Source: a bacterium
GTDB lineage: Bacteria > Planctomycetota > Planctomycetia > Pirellulales > Pirellulaceae
Assembly (NCBI GenBank): GCA_016124445.1
Contig: WGNR01000011.1
Span: 62,001-126,000, forward strand
Length of the DNA stretch: 64,000 bases
Direction: 5' to 3'
Shown here: one piece after another, positions 28,546 through 37,785 of the stretch
Layout of the letters: each line of letters begins with the position of its first letter
Position numbering within the stretch: the stretch's first letter is position 1
Translations under genes and position numbers: made by a program
The notes under the pieces: generated by a model
The model's input: only the letters and a program-made list of their open reading frames with translations
Told to the model about the DNA's origin: nothing
Database searches by the model: none

Positions 28546-29841
28546 ATGGGACCGACGCTGCTGGTCTGGCTGTTTACTTCCGCCTTGCTGGTACTCATTT
28601 TGTCGTCAATCGCCGTGACGATTCTGTCCGACATGATGTGGCACGATCTCGAAGAATACTGCGATAAACGGGGCCGTCCGCGACTTTTCAGCACGATCCA
28701 CGAGCAGCACGAATTGGCGGCGCTCGCAGCCCAGGCACTTCAAGTATTGAGCCTGGCGGTCTTTCTGATTTCGAGCCAGGCCTGGATTCTGGGCTTCCGC
28801 CAGGAATTGACGTTGGATGCGTTTACGTTCCTCGGGGATGTCGTCGGGGTTACGTTGGTGTTGATGGTCGCCATGGTTTGGCTTCCCTGGGCCGTCGCCG
28901 AACACTTTGGACCTGGGTACCTTTGCCATACTTGGCCAATATGGTCGGCGATGAGTACGGTCTTTTATCCGATGACGTTTGGTGTCGACTTTCTCGGAGG
29001 GGTCCTAAAGCGAGCCGCCGGGATCGATGACGAGCCTTCTGACGAAGAGGAAGACTATGAAGAAGAAATCCGCACGATCGTTACCGAAGCGATTCGGGAA
29101 GGTCACATCGAAGAAGACGCCCGGGAAATGATCGAAGGGGTGATGGATCTGGACGACACCGTCACGGCCAGCATCATGACCCCGCGGAGCGAAATCGATT
29201 CGCTGGCAGCGACGACGCCCTGGTGGGAAATCATCGAGTTCATCTCGAAGACCGGTCGAACCCGCATTCCGATTTGGGAAGGTAATCGAGACAACTTCGC
29301 CGGCCTGTTGTACGTGAAAGACCTTTTGCCAGAATTGGCCCGGCCCGAATCAACCCGCAAATCGCTGTTGGAATTGGCTCGCCCGGTGATCCATGTTCCT
29401 CAAAGCATGACGGTGAGCGAACTGCTGCGGTACTTCCTTCGGAAAAGAATGCACCTGGCTCTGGTGGTGGACGAGTACCACGCGGTAACAGGCCTGGTGA
29501 CCATTGAAGACGTTCTGGAAGAAATCGTCGGCGAGATCGTCGACGAGCACGATATCGACGAAACGGACGACGGGATCATCGAAATCTCCAGCGACGTTGC
29601 TGATGTCACTGGCAAAGCGCACGTGGAAGATATCAACGAACTGCTGGGCATGGAACTTCCCGAGGAAGATGACTACGATACGATCGGCGGACTGGTAATC
29701 CACGAGATGAAGCGTATTCCCAAGCCGGGCGAAAAGCTGCAAGTGGGGGATATTTCGATCCAGATCGTCGCCGCGGATCGCCGCCGTATTCATCAACTGC
29801 GTCTGGTCCGAACCAAGCAGGACAAAGCCCAATCGGCCTAA
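28546..29841 (+). CDS. CorC/HlyC family protein with CBS pair
   Basis: The 431-residue protein has an N-terminal membrane region of about 130 residues (a divergent CNNM-like domain with four hydrophobic segments), an acidic linker, two CBS domains (IMTPRSEIDSLAA and the later ALVVDEYHAVTGLVTIEDVLEEIVGEI) and a C-terminal CorC_HlyC domain (DTIGGLVIHEM). Family members are linked to magnesium or cobalt efflux and membrane integrity. The gene order phoH, ybeY, corC matches the E. coli ybeZ-ybeY-ybeX operon, which supports a shared role in RNA metabolism or ion balance. Confidence 0.9.
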   Translation: MGPTLLVWLFTSALLVLILSSIAVTILSDMMWHDLEEYCDKRGRPRLFSTIHEQHELAALAAQALQVLSLAVFLISSQAWILGFRQELTLDAFTFLGDVVGVTLVLMVAMVWLPWAVAEHFGPGYLCHTWPIWSAMSTVFYPMTFGVDFLGGVLKRAAGIDDEPSDEEEDYEEEIRTIVTEAIREGHIEEDAREMIEGVMDLDDTVTASIMTPRSEIDSLAATTPWWEIIEFISKTGRTRIPIWEGNRDNFAGLLYVKDLLPELARPESTRKSLLELARPVIHVPQSMTVSELLRYFLRKRMHLALVVDEYHAVTGLVTIEDVLEEIVGEIVDEHDIDETDDGIIEISSDVADVTGKAHVEDINELLGMELPEEDDYDTIGGLVIHEMKRIPKPGEKLQVGDISIQIVAADRRRIHQLRLVRTKQDKAQSA

Positions 29842-29875
29842 TTCGTCTGAATATCCATCAGAAAATCTGCATCTT

Positions 29876-30628
29876 ATGTCGGCGGAAAAGTCGCTAGCAA
29901 TCGTCATTCGCACCGTCGACTTCAGCGAGACCTCGTGCATTGCGACTTTATTCACGGAAGATTTCGGCAAAATCACGGCGCTAGCAAAAGGATGCAAGCG
30001 TCCCAAGAGCCCGTTTGAGTCTGGCCTTGACCTGCTGACTGTCAGTCGAATAGTCTTCCTCCACAAAAAAAGCGACAGCCTCGACTTGTTGACCGAAGCA
30101 AAGGTCGAAAGACGTTTTCGCGGTGGACAAAAGAGCGTCGAGCATCTCTATGCCGGTTACTACGTGGCCGAGCTGCTGACCGAGATGACCGACCGCTCCG
30201 ATCCCCATCCGGAACTGTTTCATCTGGCCGATGAGATACTTTCGCAGCTCAATGACTTGGGCGAGGTCGATCGCTTGGTGTTGCGGTTTGAAATGATGCT
30301 GCTCCGACATCTGGGACAACTACCTGAGTTGACGCACTGCGTCGAAACAGGCGAACCGATCTCGGCCGAGGGGCGTACTCCTTTTGGGCTGCTCGCCGGT
30401 GGTGTTCTTTCGCGAAGAGCCCGCAATGGGCATCGCCACGTCATTGACGTGGCAGTCGCATCGCTGCAACTCCTTTCGATTTACGCCGCCGAAGACGAAC
30501 GTTGGAAATCAACCGAGATACCTGCTCGACTGGCCATGGAGATTCGAGCATTGGTGAACCGGTATTTGAGCCATAGCCTGGGCAAGACTCCCAGATTGCG
30601 AGAATTCCTGCGAATTCTTTCGATCTGA
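29876..30628 (+). CDS. recO: DNA repair protein RecO
   Basis: RecO anneals single strands and, with RecR, loads RecA on gaps during RecF-pathway repair. The 250-residue protein shows the N-terminal OB fold (AIVIRTVDFSETSCIATLFT, then GKITALAKGCKRPKS) and the helical C-terminal half (LLRHLGQLPELTHCVETGEPI). The zinc-binding cysteines found in many RecO proteins are reduced to a single Cys in this segment, as in several lineages. It lies 34 bases after the CorC-like gene. Confidence 0.92.
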   Translation: MSAEKSLAIVIRTVDFSETSCIATLFTEDFGKITALAKGCKRPKSPFESGLDLLTVSRIVFLHKKSDSLDLLTEAKVERRFRGGQKSVEHLYAGYYVAELLTEMTDRSDPHPELFHLADEILSQLNDLGEVDRLVLRFEMMLLRHLGQLPELTHCVETGEPISAEGRTPFGLLAGGVLSRRARNGHRHVIDVAVASLQLLSIYAAEDERWKSTEIPARLAMEIRALVNRYLSHSLGKTPRLREFLRILSI

Positions 30629-30666
30629 CGTTGGGGTGGATTACGACAAGGGCAAGGAAGTCCTCG

Positions 30667-31953
30667 ATGATGAAAACAACCTGGATGGTCGTCATTGGCA
30701 TTCTGACTGCCGTCAGTGCGCTTGGCTGCACGAATTTCGGCAAACGCGATCCTGTCCCGCCGCCTCCTTTCAATGCTGCCGGCGATGGTGTCGCTCAAGT
30801 CGACTACGAGGAAGACGTGAAGCGGGGCCAGTCGCCTGAAAAAGAGACCGAAAAGGTATCTGACCATGCCTGGTGGGATCCGACCGGTGTCGGTACGAAG
30901 GCGATCGAAGTAACCGGTAGTAACTCCGACAACAAAAAGCTCGCCAAACAACTATTTGCCAAAGCAGAAGCCCTTTACGACGAGGGTATCGCCGCCGAGG
31001 GTGACCAGCGCAAAGAAAAGCTGAACGAAGCGGCCGGTATATTCAAACGGGCCGCTCTCTACCATCAGAAGTCTTCGCTGGAAGAAGATGCCCTGATGTA
31101 CGCCGGCGAGTGCTACTTCTTCCTCGATAACTATCCCGAAGCAACGCGGCAGTATGACAACCTGATCAAGAAGTATCCCAATACCAGCCATCTCGATGTG
31201 ATTGGGCGGCGACGATTCAAATTGGCTCGCTACTGGTTGGATCGCCACTCCAAGGATCAAACCTGGGCCCTGCAGCCTAATCTGCTTGATCACGAGCTTC
31301 CGACCTTCGACCGATTCGGCAACGCGGTCAAGTTGTTCGATCAGATTCGTCTCGACGACCCGACCGGTGACCTGGCCGACGATGCCACGCTGGCAGCGGC
31401 CAATGCCCATTTCCGTCGTGGAAGTTTCGAGGCAGCCGACCGGTTCTACACGGATTTGCGCGAGAACTTTCCGACCAGCGAGCATCAGTTCACCGCCCAC
31501 TACCTGGGTGTGGTTACCAAACTGAAGGTTTATCAAGGCCCCGAATACGATGGCAAACCGCTGGAAGAAGCGGAGACGTTGTTGACCCGAATCAAGCGGC
31601 AGTTTCCTGACCAGACTCAGAAAAATCTGAAGGTGATTGAAAAGCTCGACTTCGATATCCGCGCTGCCAAAGCGGCACGACTCTGGACCAATGCGGCCTT
31701 CTACGATCGCAGACGCGAATACGCCGGAGCACGGCATTACTACGCCAAAATCGTCGAAGAATTTCCCACCTCGAATCTTGCCGAAGAAGCGAAAAAGCGA
31801 ATCGTTGAGATCAAAGGCCTTCCCGATGCCCCGACACCGCCGGCCGAATTCCTGTATAGCTGGCTGGAGCCCAAGAGTAATCTTCCGAAGGCCTCCAAGA
31901 CACCGATCGAAAACATCGCCACCAAACCGGACGACGACTCGCAGTCTCGTTAA
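30667..31953 (+). CDS. BamD-like outer-membrane assembly lipoprotein with TPR repeats
   Basis: The 428-residue product has a lipoprotein signal ending in VSALGC. The mature protein is made of tetratricopeptide-like repeats typical of BamD/YfiO (LMYAGECYFFLDNYPEATRQYDNL; RRGSFEAADRFYTDLRENFPTSE; RRREYAGARHYYAKIVEEFPTS). BamD helps the Bam complex fold beta-barrel proteins into the outer membrane. Here it is longer than in proteobacteria by nearly 200 residues, mostly at the N-terminal side. The ATG at 30667 (or 30670) gives the correct signal length. The lptE gene follows 22 bases later. Confidence 0.82.
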   Translation: MMKTTWMVVIGILTAVSALGCTNFGKRDPVPPPPFNAAGDGVAQVDYEEDVKRGQSPEKETEKVSDHAWWDPTGVGTKAIEVTGSNSDNKKLAKQLFAKAEALYDEGIAAEGDQRKEKLNEAAGIFKRAALYHQKSSLEEDALMYAGECYFFLDNYPEATRQYDNLIKKYPNTSHLDVIGRRRFKLARYWLDRHSKDQTWALQPNLLDHELPTFDRFGNAVKLFDQIRLDDPTGDLADDATLAAANAHFRRGSFEAADRFYTDLRENFPTSEHQFTAHYLGVVTKLKVYQGPEYDGKPLEEAETLLTRIKRQFPDQTQKNLKVIEKLDFDIRAAKAARLWTNAAFYDRRREYAGARHYYAKIVEEFPTSNLAEEAKKRIVEIKGLPDAPTPPAEFLYSWLEPKSNLPKASKTPIENIATKPDDDSQSR

Positions 31954-31975
31954 GCCTGAGAGATTCCCTCTGCGA

Positions 31976-32527
31976 ATGCCTAATTGGATTTCGACAAGCC
32001 GAATGCTGACTCTGGCTGTCTTGCTGCTGACGATGGCAAGTTCGGCCGGTTGTGCGCACTATCAGCTAGGAAATCGCAGCCTCTATCAGCCTGACATTCA
32101 TACGGTTCATGTTCCGATCTTCAAATCGAATTCGTTCCGCCGCGAACTCGGCGAACGGCTGACCGAAGCGGTGATTAAAGAAATCGAAGCCGAAACTCCC
32201 TACAAGATCGCCGATGCAGCCACCGCCGACAGCGTGCTTCGAGGAACGATTCTGGTGGACAATAAGGTGGTCCAGGGAAACAACACACTCGACGAACCGC
32301 GGATCATCCAGGAAAGCCTCCAGATCCAATACCAGTGGCTCGATCAACGGGGCCAACTGATTCGCCAGCCTGCCACGCTTGACCTGGCCCCGGTGCTTCG
32401 CTCGAGCACGATGACCACCACCGGATTACTCTACCCAGAACCTGGACAATCGATGGTGACCGCCCAGCAAAGTGCCATCGATGAGTTCGCCCGCGAGGTT
32501 GTTCGGGCGATGCAAGCCCCTTGGTAA
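31976..32527 (+). CDS. lptE: LPS-assembly lipoprotein LptE
   Basis: The 183-residue lipoprotein has a signal ending in MASSAGC and the LptE pattern: HYQLGNRSLYQPDIHTVHVPIF, GERLTEAVIKEIE, then LRGTILVDNKV and a final amphipathic helix AIDEFAREVVRAMQ. LptE plugs the LptD barrel and guides lipopolysaccharide to the outer leaflet. Its place beside a BamD-like gene supports a true outer membrane with LPS. The inner ATG at 31976 is needed for the signal peptide. Confidence 0.88.
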   Translation: MPNWISTSRMLTLAVLLLTMASSAGCAHYQLGNRSLYQPDIHTVHVPIFKSNSFRRELGERLTEAVIKEIEAETPYKIADAATADSVLRGTILVDNKVVQGNNTLDEPRIIQESLQIQYQWLDQRGQLIRQPATLDLAPVLRSSTMTTTGLLYPEPGQSMVTAQQSAIDEFAREVVRAMQAPW

Positions 32528-32592
32528 TCTGCCCCCCCGATAGTATGAATCTGGGCTCCCTTTTTCTCTTTGCCATCGATAAACTGACCTCT

Positions 32593-33519
32593 ATGAAATC
32601 GACGGCTCATAGTACGACCCTTGCTCAACGTTACCCCTACCGCGCGATATCGTGGCAACTGCGGACGCGCGTCGTCCGTTTCCAGCGGACACCGAAGTTG
32701 ATGGGCATCTTGAACGTGACGCCTGACAGCTTCTCGGATGGCGGCCAATGGATCGATAAAAGTGCCGCGATCGACCGTGCGATTGAGATGGAAGCGGACG
32801 GTGCCGAGATCCTCGATATCGGTGGCGAAAGTACCCGACCATATGCCGCCCCGGTCGGTGCGGATGAAGAGCTTCGTCGCGTGATGCCAGTCATCGAAGC
32901 GCTGGCCGATGCGATTCATATTCCGATCTCGATCGATACCACCAAGGCCGCTGTTGCCAAAGAAGCAATCACCGCCGGCGCCGAGATCATCAACGACATC
33001 AGCGGGCTGGAAGCTGACCCGGACATGGTTCCGCTGGCAATCGAATCAGGGGTGGGGGTTTGCGTGATGCACATGCAGGGGACTCCTCAAACCATGCAGG
33101 ACGACCCCAGCTACGACGACGTCGTGCTTGATATCTTCGACTACCTGCAGAACCGCTATCGGCAGCTTTGTTACGAAGGAATCGACCGCACCAAGATCTG
33201 CCTGGACCCAGGCATCGGCTTCGGCAAGTCGCATCAACACAATCTCGACCTGATGGCCCGCTGCGACGAGTTCCATACGCTCGCCTGCCCACTGCTGGTC
33301 GGCCATTCCCGCAAAGGATTCCTGGCGAAGATCCTCCGCGACCCCGACAAAGACCGCACCCTGGCCACCGTCGGAGCAACGTTGACGCTAGCTCGGCTCG
33401 GGGTGCAAATCATCCGCGTGCATGACGTGAAGCCGAACAAGGAAGCGCTCGATGCGTTTGTGGCGACTGGCGGGATTGATGGAATCGCCGCCGAGTTGCC
33501 GACTCCGCCAGCGAGTTAA
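32593..33519 (+). CDS. folP: Dihydropteroate synthase
   Basis: FolP condenses p-aminobenzoate with pterin diphosphate in folate synthesis and is the sulfonamide target. The TIM barrel carries all signatures: MGILNVTPDSFSDGG, GAEILDIGGESTRP, ISIDTTKAAVAKEA, INDISGLE, and the C-terminal LLVGHSRKGFLAKI. Length is 308 from the ATG at 32593. Earlier in-frame starts would overlap lptE and add unmatched residues. Cytoplasmic. Confidence 0.95.
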   Translation: MKSTAHSTTLAQRYPYRAISWQLRTRVVRFQRTPKLMGILNVTPDSFSDGGQWIDKSAAIDRAIEMEADGAEILDIGGESTRPYAAPVGADEELRRVMPVIEALADAIHIPISIDTTKAAVAKEAITAGAEIINDISGLEADPDMVPLAIESGVGVCVMHMQGTPQTMQDDPSYDDVVLDIFDYLQNRYRQLCYEGIDRTKICLDPGIGFGKSHQHNLDLMARCDEFHTLACPLLVGHSRKGFLAKILRDPDKDRTLATVGATLTLARLGVQIIRVHDVKPNKEALDAFVATGGIDGIAAELPTPPAS

Positions 33520-33577
33520 GCAACCGCCGGTCTTGTTTGTTCGGAGTTCATCCTTGCAGAAACCCTGCGGATTGGTC

Positions 33578-33603
33578 AGAGCCAGTCGATGGATTTTGGC
33601 TCT
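33578..33603 (+). terminator. Possible stem-loop after folP
   Basis: A perfect 7-bp inverted repeat (AGAGCCA / TGGCTCT) with a 12-base loop lies 59 bases after the folP stop. The following sequence is not T-rich, so this is only a candidate end of the long co-directional run before proA. Confidence 0.35.
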
Positions 33604-33729
33604 AACTTGATGGTGGGTAACGCTTTGCGCGAAATTTTGTTCGCTGCCTTCGCGAACCTTTCGCATTGACCCCATCTCCCTTCCTAGGGATAATCCCCCA
33701 TGGACCCGTAGACTCTCAAGGTTGAAAGA

Positions 33730-35004
33730 ATGGCGATTGCTGACGATTTGGATTTGAACTCCTACTGCCTCGAAACGGCCCAGAAAGCCCAGGCCGCTTC
33801 GCGCGTGCTGGCCACCGTATCGGGCCAGGCCAAGAACGACTGGCTGAAGGCTTCCGCCGCAGCCCTGCGTGAGGCGTACGACTCCATCGCCGAGGCCAAC
33901 CAGCAAGATATCGAGAATGCCCCCAAGTATGGCCTGACCGATGCCCAGGTCGATCGGTTGCGTCTGACCAAGGATCGTGTCGAAGGGATTGCCGGTGCCC
34001 TGGAAGAGATCGCCATGTTCCCTGATCCGATCGGCGCGACGATCGAATCTTCGGTCCGCCCCAACGGCTTGGCGATCCAGAAGATTCGTGTACCGCTGGG
34101 CGTGGTGTTCTTCATCTACGAATCGCGTCCCAACGTCACCGCCGATGCGGCTGCCATTTGCGTGAAGAGTGGCAACGCCGTGATCCTTCGCGGCGGCAAA
34201 GAAGCAATTCACTCTTCGCAGGCCATCGTGCAGATCCTGCAAGACAAAGCGGTCGAGTATGGCATTCCGGCCGATGCGATTCAGTTGGTTTCGACGACTG
34301 ATCGAGCCGCCGTCGGGCATTTTTTGAAATTGAATCAATACATCGATGTCGCCATCCCGCGCGGCGGCGAAGGACTCATTCGCCGTGTCAGTGAAGAAGC
34401 GACCATGCCGGTCATCAAGCACTTCGCCGGCAATTGCCATGTCTATGTCGATCAGTCCGCCGATCTGGAGATGGCCGTTGATATTGTGGTCAACAGCAAG
34501 TGCCATCGTTACGGCGTTTGCAACGCGGCTGAATCGCTGGTCGTGCACCAGACAGTGGCCGAGAAGTTCCTGCCGATGATTGCCGACGCGTTCGCTGAGA
34601 AGAACGTCGAGATGCGGGGAGACGAAGCAACCTGCAAAATCGTTGCTGCCGCCAAGCCGGCCACGGAAGAAGACTTCTACGCAGAATACCTTGGCCCGAT
34701 CATCTCGGTGAAAGTTGTGGGCTCGATCGAGGAAGCGATCGCGCATATTAACCAGCATAGCTCGAAGCATACCGAGTCGATCGTGACCGAGAGCCTGGCC
34801 GCCAGCCGCCAGTTTACCGCCCAGATTGATAGTTCGGCCGTCATGGTGAATGCGAGCACGCGGTTCAACGATGGCGGAGAGTTTGGCCTGGGCGCGGAGA
34901 TTGGAATCAGCACCGACAAGTTCCACGCCCGCGGCCCGTGTGGCATCGAGGCGTTAACGAGCTACAAATACATCGTCATGGGGGAAGGGCACGTGCGGCA
35001 GTAA
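33730..35004 (+). CDS. proA: Gamma-glutamyl phosphate reductase
   Basis: ProA reduces gamma-glutamyl phosphate to glutamate semialdehyde with NADPH in proline synthesis. The aldehyde-dehydrogenase fold is complete in 424 residues, with the active-site Cys in HRYGVCNAAESLVVH and the conserved stretches IYESRPNVTADAAA, GGKEAIHSS, and NASTRFNDGGEFGLGAEIGIST. Its usual partner proB is not in the window. The long antisense open frame over it is only a by-product of its codon use. Confidence 0.96.
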   Translation: MAIADDLDLNSYCLETAQKAQAASRVLATVSGQAKNDWLKASAAALREAYDSIAEANQQDIENAPKYGLTDAQVDRLRLTKDRVEGIAGALEEIAMFPDPIGATIESSVRPNGLAIQKIRVPLGVVFFIYESRPNVTADAAAICVKSGNAVILRGGKEAIHSSQAIVQILQDKAVEYGIPADAIQLVSTTDRAAVGHFLKLNQYIDVAIPRGGEGLIRRVSEEATMPVIKHFAGNCHVYVDQSADLEMAVDIVVNSKCHRYGVCNAAESLVVHQTVAEKFLPMIADAFAEKNVEMRGDEATCKIVAAAKPATEEDFYAEYLGPIISVKVVGSIEEAIAHINQHSSKHTESIVTESLAASRQFTAQIDSSAVMVNASTRFNDGGEFGLGAEIGISTDKFHARGPCGIEALTSYKYIVMGEGHVRQ

Positions 35005-35043
35005 TTGCCCCGGGCCTGATTTCGTGAATCGAGGGAGTGATTC

Positions 35044-36078
35044 ATGGCAGACAACGTTCTAAGCCAGGCAGAGGTCGAGAGTCTGCTCAATGCCATGGAG
35101 ACCGGCACGGACTCCGCGCAAGGCCCCGTCACCGCTGTTCCCACGGCAGACCCCAATTCCAGTCGCCCCAGCCGTAGTCGCGAGAAGGTCACGCCGTACG
35201 ACTTCAAACGTCCCGAGCGTGTCGGCAAAGACCAGATGCGGGCCTTGCAGTCGATGCACGAAGGCTTCAGCCGCAATTTCGGGGCTGCCTTGTCCGCCCT
35301 CCTGCGATCGATTGTCGAAGTCAAATTGACCAGCGTCGACCAGCTGACCTACAGCGAATTCGTCTTCAGCCTCGAGAACCCCAGCTGTTTCAATCTGCTG
35401 GTTGCCGAGCCGCTGGAAGGCAATCTGATTCTCGACATCAACCCGTCGATTCTCTACCCGATCATTGATCGCCTGCTGGGGGGCGGCAAAGAAAGCACCC
35501 CGACCAGCCGCCGCCCGCTGACCGAGATCGAGTTGACCCTCGTCACGCGGATTACCGATCTGTTTCTGGTGGAACTGAAAGAGGCCTGGGAGAACGTTCT
35601 GCCGTTGGATCTCCGCGTTGTCCGGGTCGAAAGCAATCCGCAACTGGTTCAGATCGTTCCGCCGAACGAAGTGGTCGTACTGGTCAGCTTTGAACTGGCG
35701 ATCGGCGACGTCCGCGGCATGATCAATCTTTGTATCCCGTTCAATTCGATCGAACGGGTCAGCAACAAGCTGACCGCCAACACCTGGTTCGCCTACGGTA
35801 GCACCGAGGCCACGCCTGAGTCGCGGGCCTCCATGGGGATCCATCTCGATCAGGCCCCGGTCGAACTCGACGTGATCCTGGCCGAAACCACCATCAGCAT
35901 GGAAGACCTGCTCGACCTTCGCGTTGGCGATGTCATCACCACCGAAAAGGACTCACGCACTCCGCTGCAAGTAAACGTCAACGGCACGCCCACCTTCCAG
36001 GCCTTCGCCGGAGCCTTCAAAGGCCGCAAGGCGATTCAGATTGAACGCAGCTATGAACGCAAACGTCCTCAGGGATAG
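35044..36078 (+). CDS. fliM: Flagellar motor switch protein FliM
   Basis: FliM is part of the cytoplasmic C-ring and binds phospho-CheY to reverse the motor. The 344-residue protein has the N-terminal CheY-binding peptide (LSQAEVESLLNAM), the middle domain (YDFKRPERVGKDQMRALQSMHEGF), and a C-terminal SpoA/FliN-like domain (LLDLRVGDVITTEKD). No other flagellar gene is near it, and it follows proA by 39 bases. It is the last backbone gene before the accessory region. Confidence 0.94.
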   Translation: MADNVLSQAEVESLLNAMETGTDSAQGPVTAVPTADPNSSRPSRSREKVTPYDFKRPERVGKDQMRALQSMHEGFSRNFGAALSALLRSIVEVKLTSVDQLTYSEFVFSLENPSCFNLLVAEPLEGNLILDINPSILYPIIDRLLGGGKESTPTSRRPLTEIELTLVTRITDLFLVELKEAWENVLPLDLRVVRVESNPQLVQIVPPNEVVVLVSFELAIGDVRGMINLCIPFNSIERVSNKLTANTWFAYGSTEATPESRASMGIHLDQAPVELDVILAETTISMEDLLDLRVGDVITTEKDSRTPLQVNVNGTPTFQAFAGAFKGRKAIQIERSYERKRPQG

Positions 36079-36403
36079 GTTCACGAACCTCCCTTAATCG
36101 AATCTAACCTGGCAGCGTTCCATCTTTTGTCGGACTCTCACGAAGTTCATCAGAGTCGAATTCCTGTCTTGAAGCCCTTTCTAGACCCAAGGTTTTCGAA
36201 TTCTGTATCTATTGCAAAGAAACCTAGGTCAGAAATTCTGCTTCAATAGAACGAGCACGAGTTCTTTCCGATTTAATAAGAATCTCTTGTTCAACCGAAC
36301 GAAGACTCACGAGATCGCGATTCCATTTCAAGCTCGCGGGGTTGCCGTCGCGAATCTATCTCCACGCGCTCTTTAAGAAACGGTTATCGAATTGCAAAGA
36401 GTG
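36079..36403. other. AT-rich gene-free stretch after fliM
   Basis: About 325 bases between the fliM stop and the predicted promoter of the ASKHA/TIR operon hold no credible coding frame. Base composition turns visibly AT-rich here, marking the left limit of the accessory region. I saw no repeat or tRNA fragment at this edge. Confidence 0.5.
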
Positions 36404-36432
36404 TTGACCACCCGATGAGAAGGGGGTACGAT
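36404..36432 (+). promoter_or_regulatory. Predicted sigma-70-type promoter of the ASKHA/TIR operon
   Basis: TTGACC at 36404-36409 and TACGAT at 36427-36432 match the -35 and -10 consensus in five and four of six positions, with an ideal 17-base spacer. It lies about 127 bases before the first start codon, leaving a long leader in which I found no convincing structure. Confidence 0.6.
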
Positions 36433-36559
36433 GCGGTACCTTCGGCTGTCAAATGGAAGCACGGTTCCCTTCTTGATTCCTGCCTAAATGGCCCCCTTTG
36501 CGTAGATCTACTCGAGGGGTGTTCTTCCCGTCTTCATGTCAAGGAAGGAGTGGTCGCAA

Positions 36560-37774
36560 ATGGAGCTTACCTTAGCATTCTCAGGCGGACATACGCGCAG
36601 CAATCTCATCGCGATTGTTGATAACCAAATCGTGGGTTCGGCATGGTCGGAAGGTATGAACGACCATGTAATGGTTGATGATGGCCACTATTACTATCAG
36701 AACGGTTACTTCTATAGCAAGTTTTCCAAGCTAGTGGCGATGCTGGCCACATCGATAAGAGAACGAGGTCTTCTTATACAGAAGATCGAGACTCACCTTG
36801 ATGTCCTCAAGCATACACGTCGATTGTTTGTGGCGATGCCTGGCGTGAGCACGGCTCTCGACTATCGCCGGGTCGCGGATAATTTTTCTAGACTTTGGAA
36901 CCTTGAAGAATTGGATCTTTTGATCGTTGATGATACCTGGGCCAACCTGATTGCAGGATCCATGTGCAATCGAGGTATCTCAGTAATTGCCGGAACAGGA
37001 GCATCCGTTTACATCGGTATCGATGATTTCCACCTTGGGAAAACCTATAAGCTTGATGGTTTTGGATCGCTTCTCGGCGATTGGGGTAGTGGATTTCGAT
37101 TAGCCGTACGCCTACTCGAGGAGTCGACTCGTTTCACCGATCGCGAATCGATTGTTTCTGATTCGAAAAAAGGATTCGTCTTGGAAGGCGAATTACTGGA
37201 GTGTGCACGACGAATCATGCCAGCCAGTCTTCTGGGTGATCATGAAGAAATCCATTCCATCGAAGATTTGCAGAACTGGTTTGATGAGCTTCTCCGTTGC
37301 AACGATCGAGACTGGCGACCTCGGTTAGCTCATTTCGCATCTGTTGCGACAATTGACGCCGACGGTGCTAATCCTCATCAATTAAGCGTTGACTTGGTGA
37401 AGGAAGCTGCCGCCCAACTTGCTGAGACAGTTTCCTTTTCCTTCAAACGATTGAATCAAATGAGCAACTTGCCTGGAGACCTTGTTCCAGAGAGTATTCC
37501 AATCGTCTGTAAGGGAGGGCAGTTCGAGAATTCGAAACGCTTCTGTGAAGAGTTCATTGAAGAACTCAGAGGGAACTACCACATAGAGAATCCTATCAAG
37601 TTTTCTGAGTTCAGTCCTGTCATCGGTGCCGCTTTGTGGGGATTGTCGTCCCGCACTGGTACTCTGAGTACACCGGAATTGCAGGGTCTCTTGAGATCAA
37701 TTCGTGCATGGCCCTCTGCCCAAGAGGAGGGGCTCGTCGTAACCTATAGTCACACGCCAACTCCTAATGTCTGA
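36560..37774 (+). CDS. ASKHA-fold ATPase/kinase-like protein (BadF/BcrA, N-acetylglucosamine kinase type)
   Basis: The 404-residue protein has the order of motifs of the BadF/BadG/BcrA/BcrD ATPase family: phosphate-1 loop AFSGGHTRSN (6-15), connect-like VDDTWANLIAG (123-133), phosphate-2 VIAGTGAS (142-149), GSLLGDWGSGFRLA (169-182), a late adenosine-type VCKGGQ (316-321) and GAALWGL (356-362). In canonical members an Asp precedes the first Gly-Gly; here it is Ser8, so sugar phosphorylation may be altered or lost while nucleotide binding persists. The ATG at 36560 is supported by AAGGAG nine bases upstream; an ATG at 36536 would add eight residues. It starts a three-gene operon with a TIR protein, suggesting a sensor or switch role (inference). 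Confidence 0.8.
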   Translation: MELTLAFSGGHTRSNLIAIVDNQIVGSAWSEGMNDHVMVDDGHYYYQNGYFYSKFSKLVAMLATSIRERGLLIQKIETHLDVLKHTRRLFVAMPGVSTALDYRRVADNFSRLWNLEELDLLIVDDTWANLIAGSMCNRGISVIAGTGASVYIGIDDFHLGKTYKLDGFGSLLGDWGSGFRLAVRLLEESTRFTDRESIVSDSKKGFVLEGELLECARRIMPASLLGDHEEIHSIEDLQNWFDELLRCNDRDWRPRLAHFASVATIDADGANPHQLSVDLVKEAAAQLAETVSFSFKRLNQMSNLPGDLVPESIPIVCKGGQFENSKRFCEEFIEELRGNYHIENPIKFSEFSPVIGAALWGLSSRTGTLSTPELQGLLRSIRAWPSAQEEGLVVTYSHTPTPNV

Positions 37775-37785
37775 ACTCGTCACGA

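Noticed and set aside
33388..34926. Long minus-strand open frame of 512 codons opposite proA
   Set aside because: It is antisense to a complete ProA with all motifs; the composition is that of a shadow frame and no family pattern is visible.
36415..36621. 69-codon frame overlapping the ASKHA start
   Set aside because: No ribosome binding site; overlaps the real gene in another frame and the promoter.
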